Source: Rikenellaceae bacterium (lineage in GTDB: Bacteria; Bacteroidota; Bacteroidia; Bacteroidales; Rikenellaceae). From it: a stretch of DNA of 53,127 bases. The notes under the pieces were generated by a model that saw only the letters and a program-made list of their open reading frames with translations, was not told the origin of the DNA and did not search any database. Positions within the stretch are counted from its first letter, which is position 1. The number at the start of each line of letters is the position of its first letter. The stretch is taken from NCBI GenBank assembly GCA_015060115.1, contig SUZB01000013.1, positions 1-53,127 of the forward strand, in the 5' to 3' direction. The translations under genes and the position numbers were made by a program. Below, one piece after another: positions 7,724 through 16,084 of the stretch.

Positions 7724-7860
7724 GACCGTTGGTAGACTATGTCTACTTTAACGGTCGGGGTTGCAGTGATTTGCTCCGGATCGGAGGCAATGCTGAGTGT
7801 TGGACGAGCCAAACCAACCCTACTTGCCGCGCTGTTGGAACGAACTACCTTCCGACGGCG
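7724..7860 (+). promoter_or_regulatory. Structured 5' leader of the polysaccharide operon
   Basis: At least three hairpins fill the leader. GACCGTT..AACGGTC (7724-7730/7750-7756) encloses GTAGAC/GTCTAC (7732-7737/7741-7746). TTGCTCC pairs with GGAGGCAA near 7771-7790 with a bulge. CGCTGTTGGAA (7830-7840) pairs with TTCCGACGGCG (7850-7860) with two G.U pairs, 14 nt before the upxY start. UpxY proteins of Bacteroides are known to act on the untranslated leader of their own operon, so this is the likely antitermination target (inference). Confidence 0.65.
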
Positions 7861-7874
7861 AGGGAATAGAGAGT

Positions 7875-8441
7875 ATGCCTATGCACGAACAGAGTTCGAC
7901 AGACGACACAAACACCATCAACTGGTACGCCCTAAAGGTTTTCTACAACAGAGTCGCAAAAATCGAGACCTTGCTAAAGGGGCGAAATATCGAGAGTTAC
8001 ATACCTATGCGCAGCGTAGAGCAGGTAGTTGGAGGCCGTAAGGTACGCCGCCGCAAGCCCGCAATATCATCGTTGATGTTTATGCGATGCACAGAGCCAG
8101 AGGCCTCGGAATTGCAGAAGCAGCTGATGGGTGAAGTGATGGTCTATCGCAACCGTGGCGAACGCCAACCAGCAGCAATCCCCGACAGCGAGATGCAGAT
8201 GTTTATCCGCGTAACCTCGATAGACGACCTCGGTTTGGAATACTTAGGCGAATCGAACGAGGAGTGGACAACAGGCGACAGAGTTCGTGTTACGGGAGGC
8301 ATTTTTCAGGGTGCTGAGGGCTACATCAAGCGCATCAAAGGCAACCACCGCCTAATAGTCGCTATCGAGGGCGTCATTGCCGTAGCGACATCCTACATCC
8401 CGAGCTGCTTCCTCGAAAGGATAGAGAAAGAGACAAAATAA
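7875..8441 (+). CDS. UpxY-family (NusG-like) capsular transcription antitermination protein
   Basis: About 188 residues from the ATG at 7875. The NusG N-terminal domain starts at WYALKVFYNRVAKIETLL, and a C-terminal KOW-like segment reads GDRVRVTGGIFQGAEGYIKRIKG. NusG-like specialised factors of this group let RNA polymerase pass the leader of a capsule operon. A GTG at 7797 could extend the frame but would add about 26 residues without NusG character and would cross the 7830-7860 hairpin, so the downstream ATG is preferred (another ATG is at 7881). It is first in the operon. No upxZ follows, unlike the Bacteroides fragilis loci. Confidence 0.85.
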   Translation: MPMHEQSSTDDTNTINWYALKVFYNRVAKIETLLKGRNIESYIPMRSVEQVVGGRKVRRRKPAISSLMFMRCTEPEASELQKQLMGEVMVYRNRGERQPAAIPDSEMQMFIRVTSIDDLGLEYLGESNEEWTTGDRVRVTGGIFQGAEGYIKRIKGNHRLIVAIEGVIAVATSYIPSCFLERIEKETK

Positions 8442-8447
8442 TAACCC

Positions 8448-8481
8448 CCGCAAAATAAAAGCATCCCCATGCAATTTGCGG
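8448..8481 (+). promoter_or_regulatory. Intercistronic hairpin between upxY and the dehydratase gene
   Basis: CCGCAAA (8448-8454) pairs with TTTGCGG (8475-8481), and inside it GCAT pairs with ATGC around CCCC (8461-8472). It lies 16 nt before the ATG at 8498 and is not followed by a T tract. It may protect the downstream mRNA or tune translation. Confidence 0.5.
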
Positions 8482-8497
8482 AAAAATACAACTAAAT

Positions 8498-10435
8498 ATG
8501 TTTCGACTTTTAGCAAAGTTACATTTAGAGCGTTATTTCAATGCAAAGTTCATTTTAGGTATCGACCTAATCATCTCGTTTGTTGCATCACTCTTTGCGT
8601 TGGCATTCCTTCAGTTGATTATCACCCCATCAAAACTATTTGGCGAGTTCTCGTTATTCTGGTTGCTGGGTACTATCGTTGCCTGCTCCATCTGGTTTGC
8701 AGCATTCAAGACCTATCACACCGTTATTCGCCACTCTACACTTCGTGAGGTAGGTAGATTTACGGGGGCCATCTTCGGCAAGGAGCTTTCGTTGGCACTT
8801 TTGGTTATCCTCTTCAACATCGGCAACCTCTCGCACAAACTGATAATAGCCATCTCCATTATCGATGGCTTTATCTCGCTCGGTCTGCTTATCTTGATTC
8901 GAGTATCGATGATTGTTGCCTACGACTTGGTAAAAGCGAAACTTAAGGAGCACCGCAAGCGCCAAAATGTTCTTATCTATGGCACTAGCGATAAGTCTGT
9001 TGCACAGGTAACTCGCCTTCAGGACTCCTCGCACTACCATGTATTGGGATATCTCACCTACGGCCAGCGCCTGAAGAACCATTCGATTGCAAACTGCAAG
9101 GTATACTACTTTGAGACCGAGGCAAGCATCAACTTCCTCAAGGAGCGATTTGACATCGATGCCGTTCTTTTCTCGAACACCGACGAGGCTAAGAGCGAGC
9201 AGGAGCGACTTATCCGCTACTGCATCGACAACGATGTCAAGGTGTTGTTTGCGCCCCCTATTGACGAGGTGATAGATGGCAAGATTATGAAGCAGTCGAT
9301 TCGAGAGATTAAGATCGAGGACCTTTTGGGTCGCCCCGAGATTAAAATCTCGATGAACGAGATTATCGCCAACTTTCAGGGTAAGACCATCATGGTAACG
9401 GGTGGCGCTGGTAGCATCGGCTCGGAGTTGTGCCGTCAGTTGGCGACATTCGGCATCAAGGAACTTGTTCTCTTCGACAATGCCGAGACACCTATGCACA
9501 ATATTCGTCTTGAGCTGGAGGAGCGATTCCCCGATTTGAAGTTTACGCCCGTTATCGGCGATGTTCGCCAGCCCGCTCGTCTCGACTTTGCATTCCGCAA
9601 GTTTAAGCCTCAGGTCGTCTTCCACGCAGCAGCTTATAAGCATGTGCCTTTGATGGAGGAGAACCCCTGCGAGGCGGTATTTGTAAATGTTGCAGGTTCG
9701 CGCAATGTTGCAGATAAGTGTATCGAATACGGCGTAGAGAAGATGGTGATGATATCTACGGACAAGGCTGTAAACCCCACAAATATAATGGGTTGCACGA
9801 AGCGTCTTGCCGAAATATATGTTCAGGCATTGGGACTGGCAATTGAGCAGGGCACTGTTAAGGGCAAGACAAAGTTCGTAACTACCCGCTTCGGCAATGT
9901 CTTAGGTAGCAACGGCTCTGTTATTCCCCGATTCCGTGAGCAAATCTCAAAAGGCGGTCCTATCACCGTTACCCACCCCGACATTACCCGTTTCTTTATG
10001 ACTATTCCCGAAGCGTGTCGCCTTGTTATGGAGGCAGCAACGATGACATCGGGCAACCAGATTTTCGTATTCGACATGGGTGAGTCGGTAAAGATTGCAG
10101 ATCTTGCTAAGCGCATGATTGAGCTTGCGGGCCTCACCCTTGACGAGGATATTAAGATTGAGTATACGGGTCTTCGCCCCGGCGAAAAACTGTACGAGGA
10201 GGTGCTCTCAAATGCTGAGAATACCGAGGCTACCGACCACGACCGTATCCGCGTTGCTAAGGTTCGTGAATACAACTACGACGATGCTGTCAAGGTTGCT
10301 GACGAGTTGGAGAGTCTTGCTCGTGCAGTTGAGATTCCCACAATGGTCCGCCTTATGAAGCGCACCGTACCCGAGTTCAAATCCAAGAACTCGCAGTACG
10401 AAGAGTACGACAAAGAGATTGAGAACGAAAAATAG
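8498..10435 (+). CDS. Membrane-bound UDP-GlcNAc 4,6-dehydratase-type protein (CapD/WbpM/PglF family)
   Basis: A 645-residue inner-membrane enzyme. About four N-terminal membrane helices (first ~130 residues) precede a CoA-binding-like Rossmann domain and then the catalytic short-chain dehydrogenase domain with NAD motif GGAGSIG (302-308). The catalytic region STDKAVNPTNIMGCTK (420-435) has S420/T421, M431 and K435, the SMK triad of the WbpM/FlaA1 class. The product is a UDP-4-keto-6-deoxy-HexNAc. The aminotransferase at 19698 is the natural next enzyme, followed by the initiating transferase at 20914, as in Bacteroides fragilis PSA where a UDP-4-amino sugar starts the repeat unit. Exact sugar stereochemistry is not determined. 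Confidence 0.92.
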   Translation: MFRLLAKLHLERYFNAKFILGIDLIISFVASLFALAFLQLIITPSKLFGEFSLFWLLGTIVACSIWFAAFKTYHTVIRHSTLREVGRFTGAIFGKELSLALLVILFNIGNLSHKLIIAISIIDGFISLGLLILIRVSMIVAYDLVKAKLKEHRKRQNVLIYGTSDKSVAQVTRLQDSSHYHVLGYLTYGQRLKNHSIANCKVYYFETEASINFLKERFDIDAVLFSNTDEAKSEQERLIRYCIDNDVKVLFAPPIDEVIDGKIMKQSIREIKIEDLLGRPEIKISMNEIIANFQGKTIMVTGGAGSIGSELCRQLATFGIKELVLFDNAETPMHNIRLELEERFPDLKFTPVIGDVRQPARLDFAFRKFKPQVVFHAAAYKHVPLMEENPCEAVFVNVAGSRNVADKCIEYGVEKMVMISTDKAVNPTNIMGCTKRLAEIYVQALGLAIEQGTVKGKTKFVTTRFGNVLGSNGSVIPRFREQISKGGPITVTHPDITRFFMTIPEACRLVMEAATMTSGNQIFVFDMGESVKIADLAKRMIELAGLTLDEDIKIEYTGLRPGEKLYEEVLSNAENTEATDHDRIRVAKVREYNYDDAVKVADELESLARAVEIPTMVRLMKRTVPEFKSKNSQYEEYDKEIENEK

Positions 10436-10441
10436 TACAAT

Positions 10442-11503
10442 ATGAAGCGTATTTTAGTTACTGGAGCCGCCGGCTTTATTGGCTCTCAACTAGTAACACG
10501 ACTTTTCAAGGAGGTCAACGATGCAACTATAGTCGGTCTTGACAGCGTAAATGACTATTACGATGTCCGCATTAAGGAGTATCGTTTACAACAACTCGAC
10601 AAGCTGGCTACAGAGTCTACATCAAATAAGTGGATTTTCATTAAGGGCAATCTTGCCGATAAGGCTCTTATCGATTCGCTCTTTGCTGAGTACGACTTCG
10701 ATGTTGTTGTAAACCTTGCTGCTCAGGCGGGGGTTCGTTACTCCATCACCAACCCCGAGGCCTATATTGAGAGTAATATCATAGGTTTTTACAACATTCT
10801 TGAGGCTTGCCGCCATAGTTACGATGGTGGCAAAAAGGGTGTTGAGCATCTTGTATACGCCTCATCAAGCTCTGTATATGGTAGCAACAAGAAGGTGCCT
10901 TACGCTATTGAGGACAAGGTAGATAATCCCGTATCTTTGTACGCAGCCACAAAGAAGTCAAACGAGCTGATGGCACACGCCTACTCTAAGCTCTACGATA
11001 TTCCCTCGACAGGTCTCCGCTTCTTTACCGTATATGGTCCCGCAGGTCGCCCCGATATGGCATATTTCGGCTTTACGGACAAACTGCGTAAGGGTGAGAC
11101 CATCAAGATCTTCAACTTCGGAAATTGTATGCGCGACTTTACCTATGTCGATGATATCGTAGAGGGTGTGTATCGCGTGATGTGTAAGGCTCCTGAGCGC
11201 AAGCGTGGCGAAGATGGTCTTCCCGAACCTCCGTATGCTGTTTATAATATCGGTAATTCGGAGCCTGAAAATTTGCTCAATTTTGTGGACATTCTTCAGC
11301 AGGAGCTTATCCGAGCTAGTGTATTGCCCGCAGATTACGACTTTGAGGCCCATAAGGAGCTTGTTGCGATGCAGCCCGGCGATGTTCCCACGACATTCGC
11401 AGATACCACTGCTCTTGAGCGCGACTTCGGCTTTAAGCCTCACACCTCACTGCGTGAGGGTCTGCGTCGCTTTGCTGAGTGGTATAAGGAGTTTTACGGA
11501 TAA
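10442..11503 (+). CDS. NAD-dependent epimerase, probable UDP-glucuronate 4-epimerase
   Basis: A 353-residue short-chain dehydrogenase/reductase of the extended class. NAD motif GAAGFIGS near residue 8, ASSSSVYGSN with the catalytic Ser/Thr, and YAATKKSNE (YxxxK). The segment LDSVNDYYDVRIKEYRL is typical of the CapI/LspL UDP-glucuronate epimerases, which convert UDP-GlcA to UDP-GalA. The next gene, ugd, makes UDP-GlcA, so the pair fits a GalA-containing polysaccharide. Gap to the dehydratase gene is 6 bp. A UDP-GlcNAc or UDP-Glc 4-epimerase cannot be fully excluded. Confidence 0.88.
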   Translation: MKRILVTGAAGFIGSQLVTRLFKEVNDATIVGLDSVNDYYDVRIKEYRLQQLDKLATESTSNKWIFIKGNLADKALIDSLFAEYDFDVVVNLAAQAGVRYSITNPEAYIESNIIGFYNILEACRHSYDGGKKGVEHLVYASSSSVYGSNKKVPYAIEDKVDNPVSLYAATKKSNELMAHAYSKLYDIPSTGLRFFTVYGPAGRPDMAYFGFTDKLRKGETIKIFNFGNCMRDFTYVDDIVEGVYRVMCKAPERKRGEDGLPEPPYAVYNIGNSEPENLLNFVDILQQELIRASVLPADYDFEAHKELVAMQPGDVPTTFADTTALERDFGFKPHTSLREGLRRFAEWYKEFYG

Positions 11504-11535
11504 ATAACGAAATAATAATCTAAAACACTATACTT

Positions 11536-12837
11536 ATGAAAATTGCAGTCGCCGGTACCGGTTATGTAGGTTTGAGTATCGCCACTTTGTTGGCTCAGCA
11601 CAACGAGGTTGTTGCTGTGGATGTTATCCCCGAGAAGGTAGACCTTATTAATAATAAGAAGTCTCCTATTCAGGACGATTATATTGAGGATTACTTGGCA
11701 AATAAGCCCCTTAATCTTCGTGCTACACTCGACGGCAGAGAGGCATATCGCGATGCCGAGATGGTTGTTATCGCAGCACCCACCAACTACGACCCCGTAA
11801 AGAACTACTTCGATACTCACCACCTTGAGGATGTTATCGACCTTGTTCTTGAGGTTAATCCCGAGGCGGTGATGATTATCAAGTCTACAATCCCCGTCGG
11901 CTACTGTCGCTCGCTCTATGTAAAGTATGCTGCTAAGGGTGTAAAGCGCCTCAACCTTATCTTCGCCCCTGAGTTTTTACGCGAAAGTAAGGCGCTCTAC
12001 GACAACCTCTACCCCTCGCGTATTATCGTTGGCTACCCCAAGCATATCGACAATGAGGAGTTCGACGAGGAGAATAAGGCGATTGCGGCTATCGCAGACC
12101 TTCCCAAGCTTGAAGCTGCAGCAAAGCGCTTTGCAGAGCTACTTCAGGAGGGCGCAATTAAGGAGGATATCCCCGTGCTCTTTATGGGTATGAAGGAGGC
12201 GGAGGCCGTTAAGCTCTTTGCAAACACCTACCTTGCACTCCGCGTCAGCTACTTCAACGAGCTCGACACCTACGCAGAGATGAAGGGTCTTGATTCACAG
12301 GCCATTATCGAGGGTGTGGGCCTCGATCCTCGTATCGGCACACACTATAACAACCCATCGTTTGGCTATGGCGGCTACTGCTTGCCCAAGGACACAAAGC
12401 AGCTTTTGGCAAACTATGCCGATGTTCCACAGAATATGATGTCGGCAATCGTTGAGAGCAACCGCACCCGTAAGGACTATATCGCCGATCAGGTACTCCA
12501 TAAGGCGGGCTACTACACAGCATCGAGTGCGTGGGATCAGGCTAAGGAACAGGAGGTTATCGTTGGCGTTTATCGCCTCACGATGAAGTCTAATTCGGAT
12601 AATTTCCGCCAGTCATCTATCCAGGGTGTTATGAAGCGTATCAAGGCCAAGGGTGCAAAGATTATCATCTATGAGCCCACCTTGGAGAATGGCACGATGT
12701 TCTTCGGCTCGGAGGTTGTCGGCGACCTCGCGGAGTTCAAGCACCGCTCACAAGCCATCATCGCCAACCGCTACGATGCTGTTCTCGATGATGTTCAGGA
12801 CAAGGTCTATACACGCGATATATTTAGAAGAGATTAA
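11536..12837 (+). CDS. ugd: UDP-glucose/GlcNAc-type 6-dehydrogenase
   Basis: A 433-residue cytosolic enzyme that oxidises UDP-sugar C6 to the uronic acid with two NAD+. N-terminal GxGxxG motif GTGYVGLS (residues 7-14), the family segment [20 protein letters not shown], and the catalytic Cys C282 in [12 protein letters not shown]. The short form without long extensions resembles Ugd of gram-negative O-antigen loci. UDP-Glc is the likely substrate because a UDP-GlcA epimerase gene precedes it. Its stop codon directly abuts the ATG of the next gene, and base composition changes sharply at this point. Confidence 0.92.
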   Translation: MKIAVAGTGYVGLSIATLLAQHNEVVAVDVIPEKVDLINNKKSPIQDDYIEDYLANKPLNLRATLDGREAYRDAEMVVIAAPTNYDPVKNYFDTHHLEDVIDLVLEVNPEAVMIIKSTIPVGYCRSLYVKYAAKGVKRLNLIFAPEFLRESKALYDNLYPSRIIVGYPKHIDNEEFDEENKAIAAIADLPKLEAAAKRFAELLQEGAIKEDIPVLFMGMKEAEAVKLFANTYLALRVSYFNELDTYAEMKGLDSQAIIEGVGLDPRIGTHYNNPSFGYGGYCLPKDTKQLLANYADVPQNMMSAIVESNRTRKDYIADQVLHKAGYYTASSAWDQAKEQEVIVGVYRLTMKSNSDNFRQSSIQGVMKRIKAKGAKIIIYEPTLENGTMFFGSEVVGDLAEFKHRSQAIIANRYDAVLDDVQDKVYTRDIFRRD

Positions 12838-13884
12838 ATGAGTGATAAGAGTAAGATATTAACTGAGGTATCTGTTATACGACCAATATTAATTGTATTG
12901 CTGGTCGTGTATCACTCGTTTATTATATACCAAGGCGGATGGAGTGAGCCTGATGGTTTTGAGCCCAATAGAACATACTGGTGGATATCCAAGGCTAGCT
13001 ACAGTTTTATGCTAGAAGCATTTGTATTAATTTCTGGATATGTTTTTGCATATCAAGCAACAATTAAGCCTCATCTTATACAGAACGGGGGGGGGAAGTT
13101 GCTGATATTGAGTAAATTAAAAAGACTAATACTCCCATCTATTATATTCAGTACAATATATTTTGCTCTATACATAGACTATAAATCAGTAACACAACTA
13201 ACCTACACAATACTGAATGGAGCCGGACATATGTGGTTCTTACCGATGTTATTTTGGTGCTTTATTGGATGTTATTATATTGAGCAGATAAATATCAGTC
13301 GGAGTTCTAAACTAATAGGTCTAATACTAATTGCTCTTATCTCTTATGCTCCGCTTCCTTTTAGACTGAATAGTGCAATGTATTATCTATTATTCTTCTT
13401 TATAGGTTATATTGCATATAGTTTCCGTGAACAATTAAACAAATGGATTAGCTCGAAAAAGGTTGTTGTTTTATGGATAATTTTTATATCAGTGTTTGTT
13501 GTTTCTACTCTCATTATTGAACAAATACAAATAAATTACATTGATATTAGTGGTAGCATACTGAACAAAGCAATATTTTCAACAACAAAGTTATTATTGA
13601 GGATTATCTATGCAGTATTAGGTTGTTTAGCTATATACACAACGGCACTACACTATACTAAAAATCGAGAAATACCAGAGTATATAATTAAGTTTGGTAA
13701 TATCAGTATGGGTGTGTACATCGCACAACAATTTATACTAATGTGGTTATACTATTACACATCGCTACCATCAATAATGGGTAGCTTATGGTTACCGTGG
13801 GTTGGTTTCGCAATAGCCTTAAGTGGAAGTCTTTTACTATCTTGGCTATTTAGACAAACTAAACTAGGTATGGCACTTATATAA
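12838..13884 (+). CDS. Membrane O-acyltransferase (acyltransferase family 3) with a G9 tract
   Basis: A 348-residue integral membrane protein with about ten hydrophobic helices. The start IRPILIVLLVVYHSFII contains the conserved His (VYHS) of the acyltransferase-3 family, which usually transfers acetyl groups to polysaccharides. The gene is AT-rich with ATA, TTA and AGA codons, unlike ugd just before it. A run of nine G at 13087-13095 encodes three Gly of QNGGGK between two helices. Gain or loss of one base would shift the frame and truncate the protein after about 85 residues, so on/off switching is possible. As written the gene is intact. Its ATG follows the ugd stop with no spacer. Confidence 0.88.
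   Translation: MSDKSKILTEVSVIRPILIVLLVVYHSFIIYQGGWSEPDGFEPNRTYWWISKASYSFMLEAFVLISGYVFAYQATIKPHLIQNGGGKLLILSKLKRLILPSIIFSTIYFALYIDYKSVTQLTYTILNGAGHMWFLPMLFWCFIGCYYIEQINISRSSKLIGLILIALISYAPLPFRLNSAMYYLLFFFIGYIAYSFREQLNKWISSKKVVVLWIIFISVFVVSTLIIEQIQINYIDISGSILNKAIFSTTKLLLRIIYAVLGCLAIYTTALHYTKNREIPEYIIKFGNISMGVYIAQQFILMWLYYYTSLPSIMGSLWLPWVGFAIALSGSLLLSWLFRQTKLGMALI
13087..13095 (+). repeat. Homopolymeric G9 tract inside the acyltransferase gene
   Basis: Nine consecutive G within an otherwise AT-rich coding sequence, in frame as GGG GGG GGG. I noticed no comparable G run in the neighbouring genes. Such tracts are classical slipped-strand mispairing sites. Confidence 0.9.
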
Positions 13885-13887
13885 AAA

Positions 13888-15159
13888 ATGAATATAATCA
13901 AAGCGAAAATATCACGAATTGCCAAAAACAAAGAGGCTAAAACGGTAGCTGGCAACTTTATGTGGCTATCTCTGCTACAAGTTGCGGGTTATGTTTTTCC
14001 ACTAATTACTATGCCCTACCTTGCAAGGGTTATTGGAGTTGAGGGTTTCGGTAAGATTGCTTTTGCTAGTGCAATTATGGTTTGGATTCAGACCATAGCT
14101 GACTGGGGATTCAATCTGACTGCCACACGCGATGTCGCCCAAAATAGAGAAAATCCACAAAAGGTATCCGAAATTTTCTCAAATGTACTATGGGCGAGGT
14201 GTCTGCTAATGGTGGTTTCTTTTATCGTACTACTAATACTTATTATAGCAATTCCTCAATTTAAGGAGAATAGCGATGTAATATTGGTATCATTCTTGAT
14301 GGTCCCGGGACATATTTTATTCCCAGACTGGTTCTTTCAGGCTGTAGAGCGAATGAAATACACAACCATCCTCAATGTCATAATGAAATTGATATTCACC
14401 CTTGCGGTCTTCATTTTCATCAAAGATAAAGACGACTATATATTACAGCCCCTATTTACTTCATTGGGCTTTGTAGTGAGTGGCGCAATAGCATTATATA
14501 TTATTATAAATAGGTGGAAAGTAAAACTATATAAACCGAACTGGGAGAATATTAAGTATACGATTAAGAGTACAACTGATGTTTTTATCAACCATCTTGC
14601 ACCTAATCTTTATAATAGTCTATCAGTCGTTCTCCTCGGCTTCTTTGGCGGAGGAGTAGCTAATGGCATATACGATGGTGGAAATAAGTTTTTTGCTATT
14701 ATCTGCAATTTGCTTAATACAATAACAAGAGCATTTTACCCATTCTTATCGCGAAGAAAGGATTTCCATTCCAAATTTGTTAAAATTGTAGTATTAATAG
14801 CAACCTTCTTCAGCATAATAACATTCATCTTAGCTCCCTGGCTTGTTGAAACAATGCTTTCATCCGAATTTTCAGAATCTATCATGGTTGTACGAATATT
14901 ATCAATTTCTTTAATATTTTATGTTTTATCAACAGCCTACGGCACTTGCTATCTGATCATAAATAATAGAGAAAAAGTGTTGAGACAATCAACAATTATA
15001 TGCTCGGTTATTGGGTTTCTAATTGCAATTCCATTAATTTATCACTATACATATATAGGAGTGGCACTAACAGTAACTATTTCTCGCGCATTACTCGGCA
15101 TATCTGCTATGTTAATATCTAAAGCAGGCATAACTGATTTAAAGTATATTTTTAAATAA
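13888..15159 (+). CDS. wzx: Wzx-type polysaccharide repeat-unit flippase
   Basis: A 423-residue inner-membrane protein of the MATE-like polysaccharide transporter superfamily, with about twelve helices. It opens with NFMWLSLLQVAGYVFPLITMP and LARVIGVEGFGKIAFA, the typical N-terminal pattern (GxxxFG) of flippases that move undecaprenyl-PP-linked repeat units to the periplasmic face. It lies 3 bp behind the acyltransferase gene in the AT-rich block. With the Wzy candidate at 16085, it defines a Wzx/Wzy-dependent pathway. Cargo specificity cannot be read from sequence. Confidence 0.9.
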   Translation: MNIIKAKISRIAKNKEAKTVAGNFMWLSLLQVAGYVFPLITMPYLARVIGVEGFGKIAFASAIMVWIQTIADWGFNLTATRDVAQNRENPQKVSEIFSNVLWARCLLMVVSFIVLLILIIAIPQFKENSDVILVSFLMVPGHILFPDWFFQAVERMKYTTILNVIMKLIFTLAVFIFIKDKDDYILQPLFTSLGFVVSGAIALYIIINRWKVKLYKPNWENIKYTIKSTTDVFINHLAPNLYNSLSVVLLGFFGGGVANGIYDGGNKFFAIICNLLNTITRAFYPFLSRRKDFHSKFVKIVVLIATFFSIITFILAPWLVETMLSSEFSESIMVVRILSISLIFYVLSTAYGTCYLIINNREKVLRQSTIICSVIGFLIAIPLIYHYTYIGVALTVTISRALLGISAMLISKAGITDLKYIFK

Positions 15160-15168
15160 CGAACTTAT

Positions 15169-16077
15169 ATGCAATCACTTAAGCACTATATAAAACACCC
15201 TAGTAGTACATTGGCAGCAATTATACAGCGAATGAGTTTTCTATTCCCCAATGATAAATTGTATCTGAAAATACTTTTTAGATTGCGAATGGGGTATAAG
15301 CTTGATTTGGATAATCCCAAAACATTTAGCGAGAAACTCCAGTGGCTTAAACTCTATAATCGCAAACCCGAATATACTCAAATGGTAGATAAGTACGCTG
15401 CTAAAAAGTATGTTGCAAATATTATCGGCGAGGAGTATATTATACCAACTTTAGGCGTATGGGATAGATTCGAGGATATTGATTTTGACAAACTACCTAA
15501 ACAGTTTGTACTGAAGACAACTCACGATGGGGGTAGTTATGGAATTGTAATCTGCAAGGATAAAGATGTGTTTGACTATAAAGCTGCAAAGAAAACTATA
15601 AATCGTTCTTTGAGGCGTTGTAGCTATAAAGTTATGAGGGAGTGGCCATATAAGAATATAAAGAGACGAATAATTGCAGAAGAATACCTAAAATGTATAG
15701 GGAACACGGACCTTGTCGACTATAAGTTTTTCTGCTTTAATGGCGATGTAAAATGCTGCCAGGTCATATCTGGACGAGATACTACGATGTCCATTGATTT
15801 CTTTGATAAAGAATGGGATCACTTACCATTTCATGAGCCGAGGATATATCCATTCTCAAAGGAAATAATTGAGCGTCCGAATAACTATGATGAAATGTGG
15901 CAGTTAGCATCAAAGTTATCTAAGAATCACCCTTTCTTGCGAGTCGATTTTTACAGCATCGGCGACCAAATATATTTTGGAGAACTAACATTCTTCCCAA
16001 CGAGTGGATTTGGAGGATTCTATCCTGTTGAGTGGGATTACACATTTGGCAGTTGGATTGAATTGCCAAGCAAATAA
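15169..16077 (+). CDS. TupA-like ATP-grasp protein
   Basis: A 302-residue cytosolic protein. The segments LDLDNPKTFSEKLQWLKLYNR, DKYAAKKYV and FVLKTTHDGGSYGIV, and the acidic LRVDFYSIGDQIYFGELTFFPTSGFGGF near the C-terminus are those of the TupA-like ATP-grasp family found in capsule and O-antigen clusters, often described as glycosyltransferase-like. ATP-grasp enzymes ligate carboxylates to amines, so it may add an amino acid to a uronic acid of the repeat unit, which would suit the GlcA/GalA genes here. That is inference. It lies 9 bp behind wzx. Confidence 0.8.
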   Translation: MQSLKHYIKHPSSTLAAIIQRMSFLFPNDKLYLKILFRLRMGYKLDLDNPKTFSEKLQWLKLYNRKPEYTQMVDKYAAKKYVANIIGEEYIIPTLGVWDRFEDIDFDKLPKQFVLKTTHDGGSYGIVICKDKDVFDYKAAKKTINRSLRRCSYKVMREWPYKNIKRRIIAEEYLKCIGNTDLVDYKFFCFNGDVKCCQVISGRDTTMSIDFFDKEWDHLPFHEPRIYPFSKEIIERPNNYDEMWQLASKLSKNHPFLRVDFYSIGDQIYFGELTFFPTSGFGGFYPVEWDYTFGSWIELPSK

Positions 16078-16084
16078 TAGATGA

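Noticed and set aside
7687..7756. Invertible promoter of the Bacteroides fragilis type
   Set aside because: The palindrome at 7724-7756 is a single hairpin downstream of the promoter. I found no matching inverted copy upstream that would allow inversion.
8654..9643. 329-residue frame opposite the CapD-type dehydratase gene
   Set aside because: Antisense shadow of a clearly recognised dehydratase, without motifs.
15169..16077. TupA-like protein as a tubulin-tyrosine-ligase or peptide-toxin maker
   Set aside because: The ATP-grasp segment and its position in the Wzx/Wzy block fit the polysaccharide-associated TupA group, and no precursor-peptide gene is nearby.
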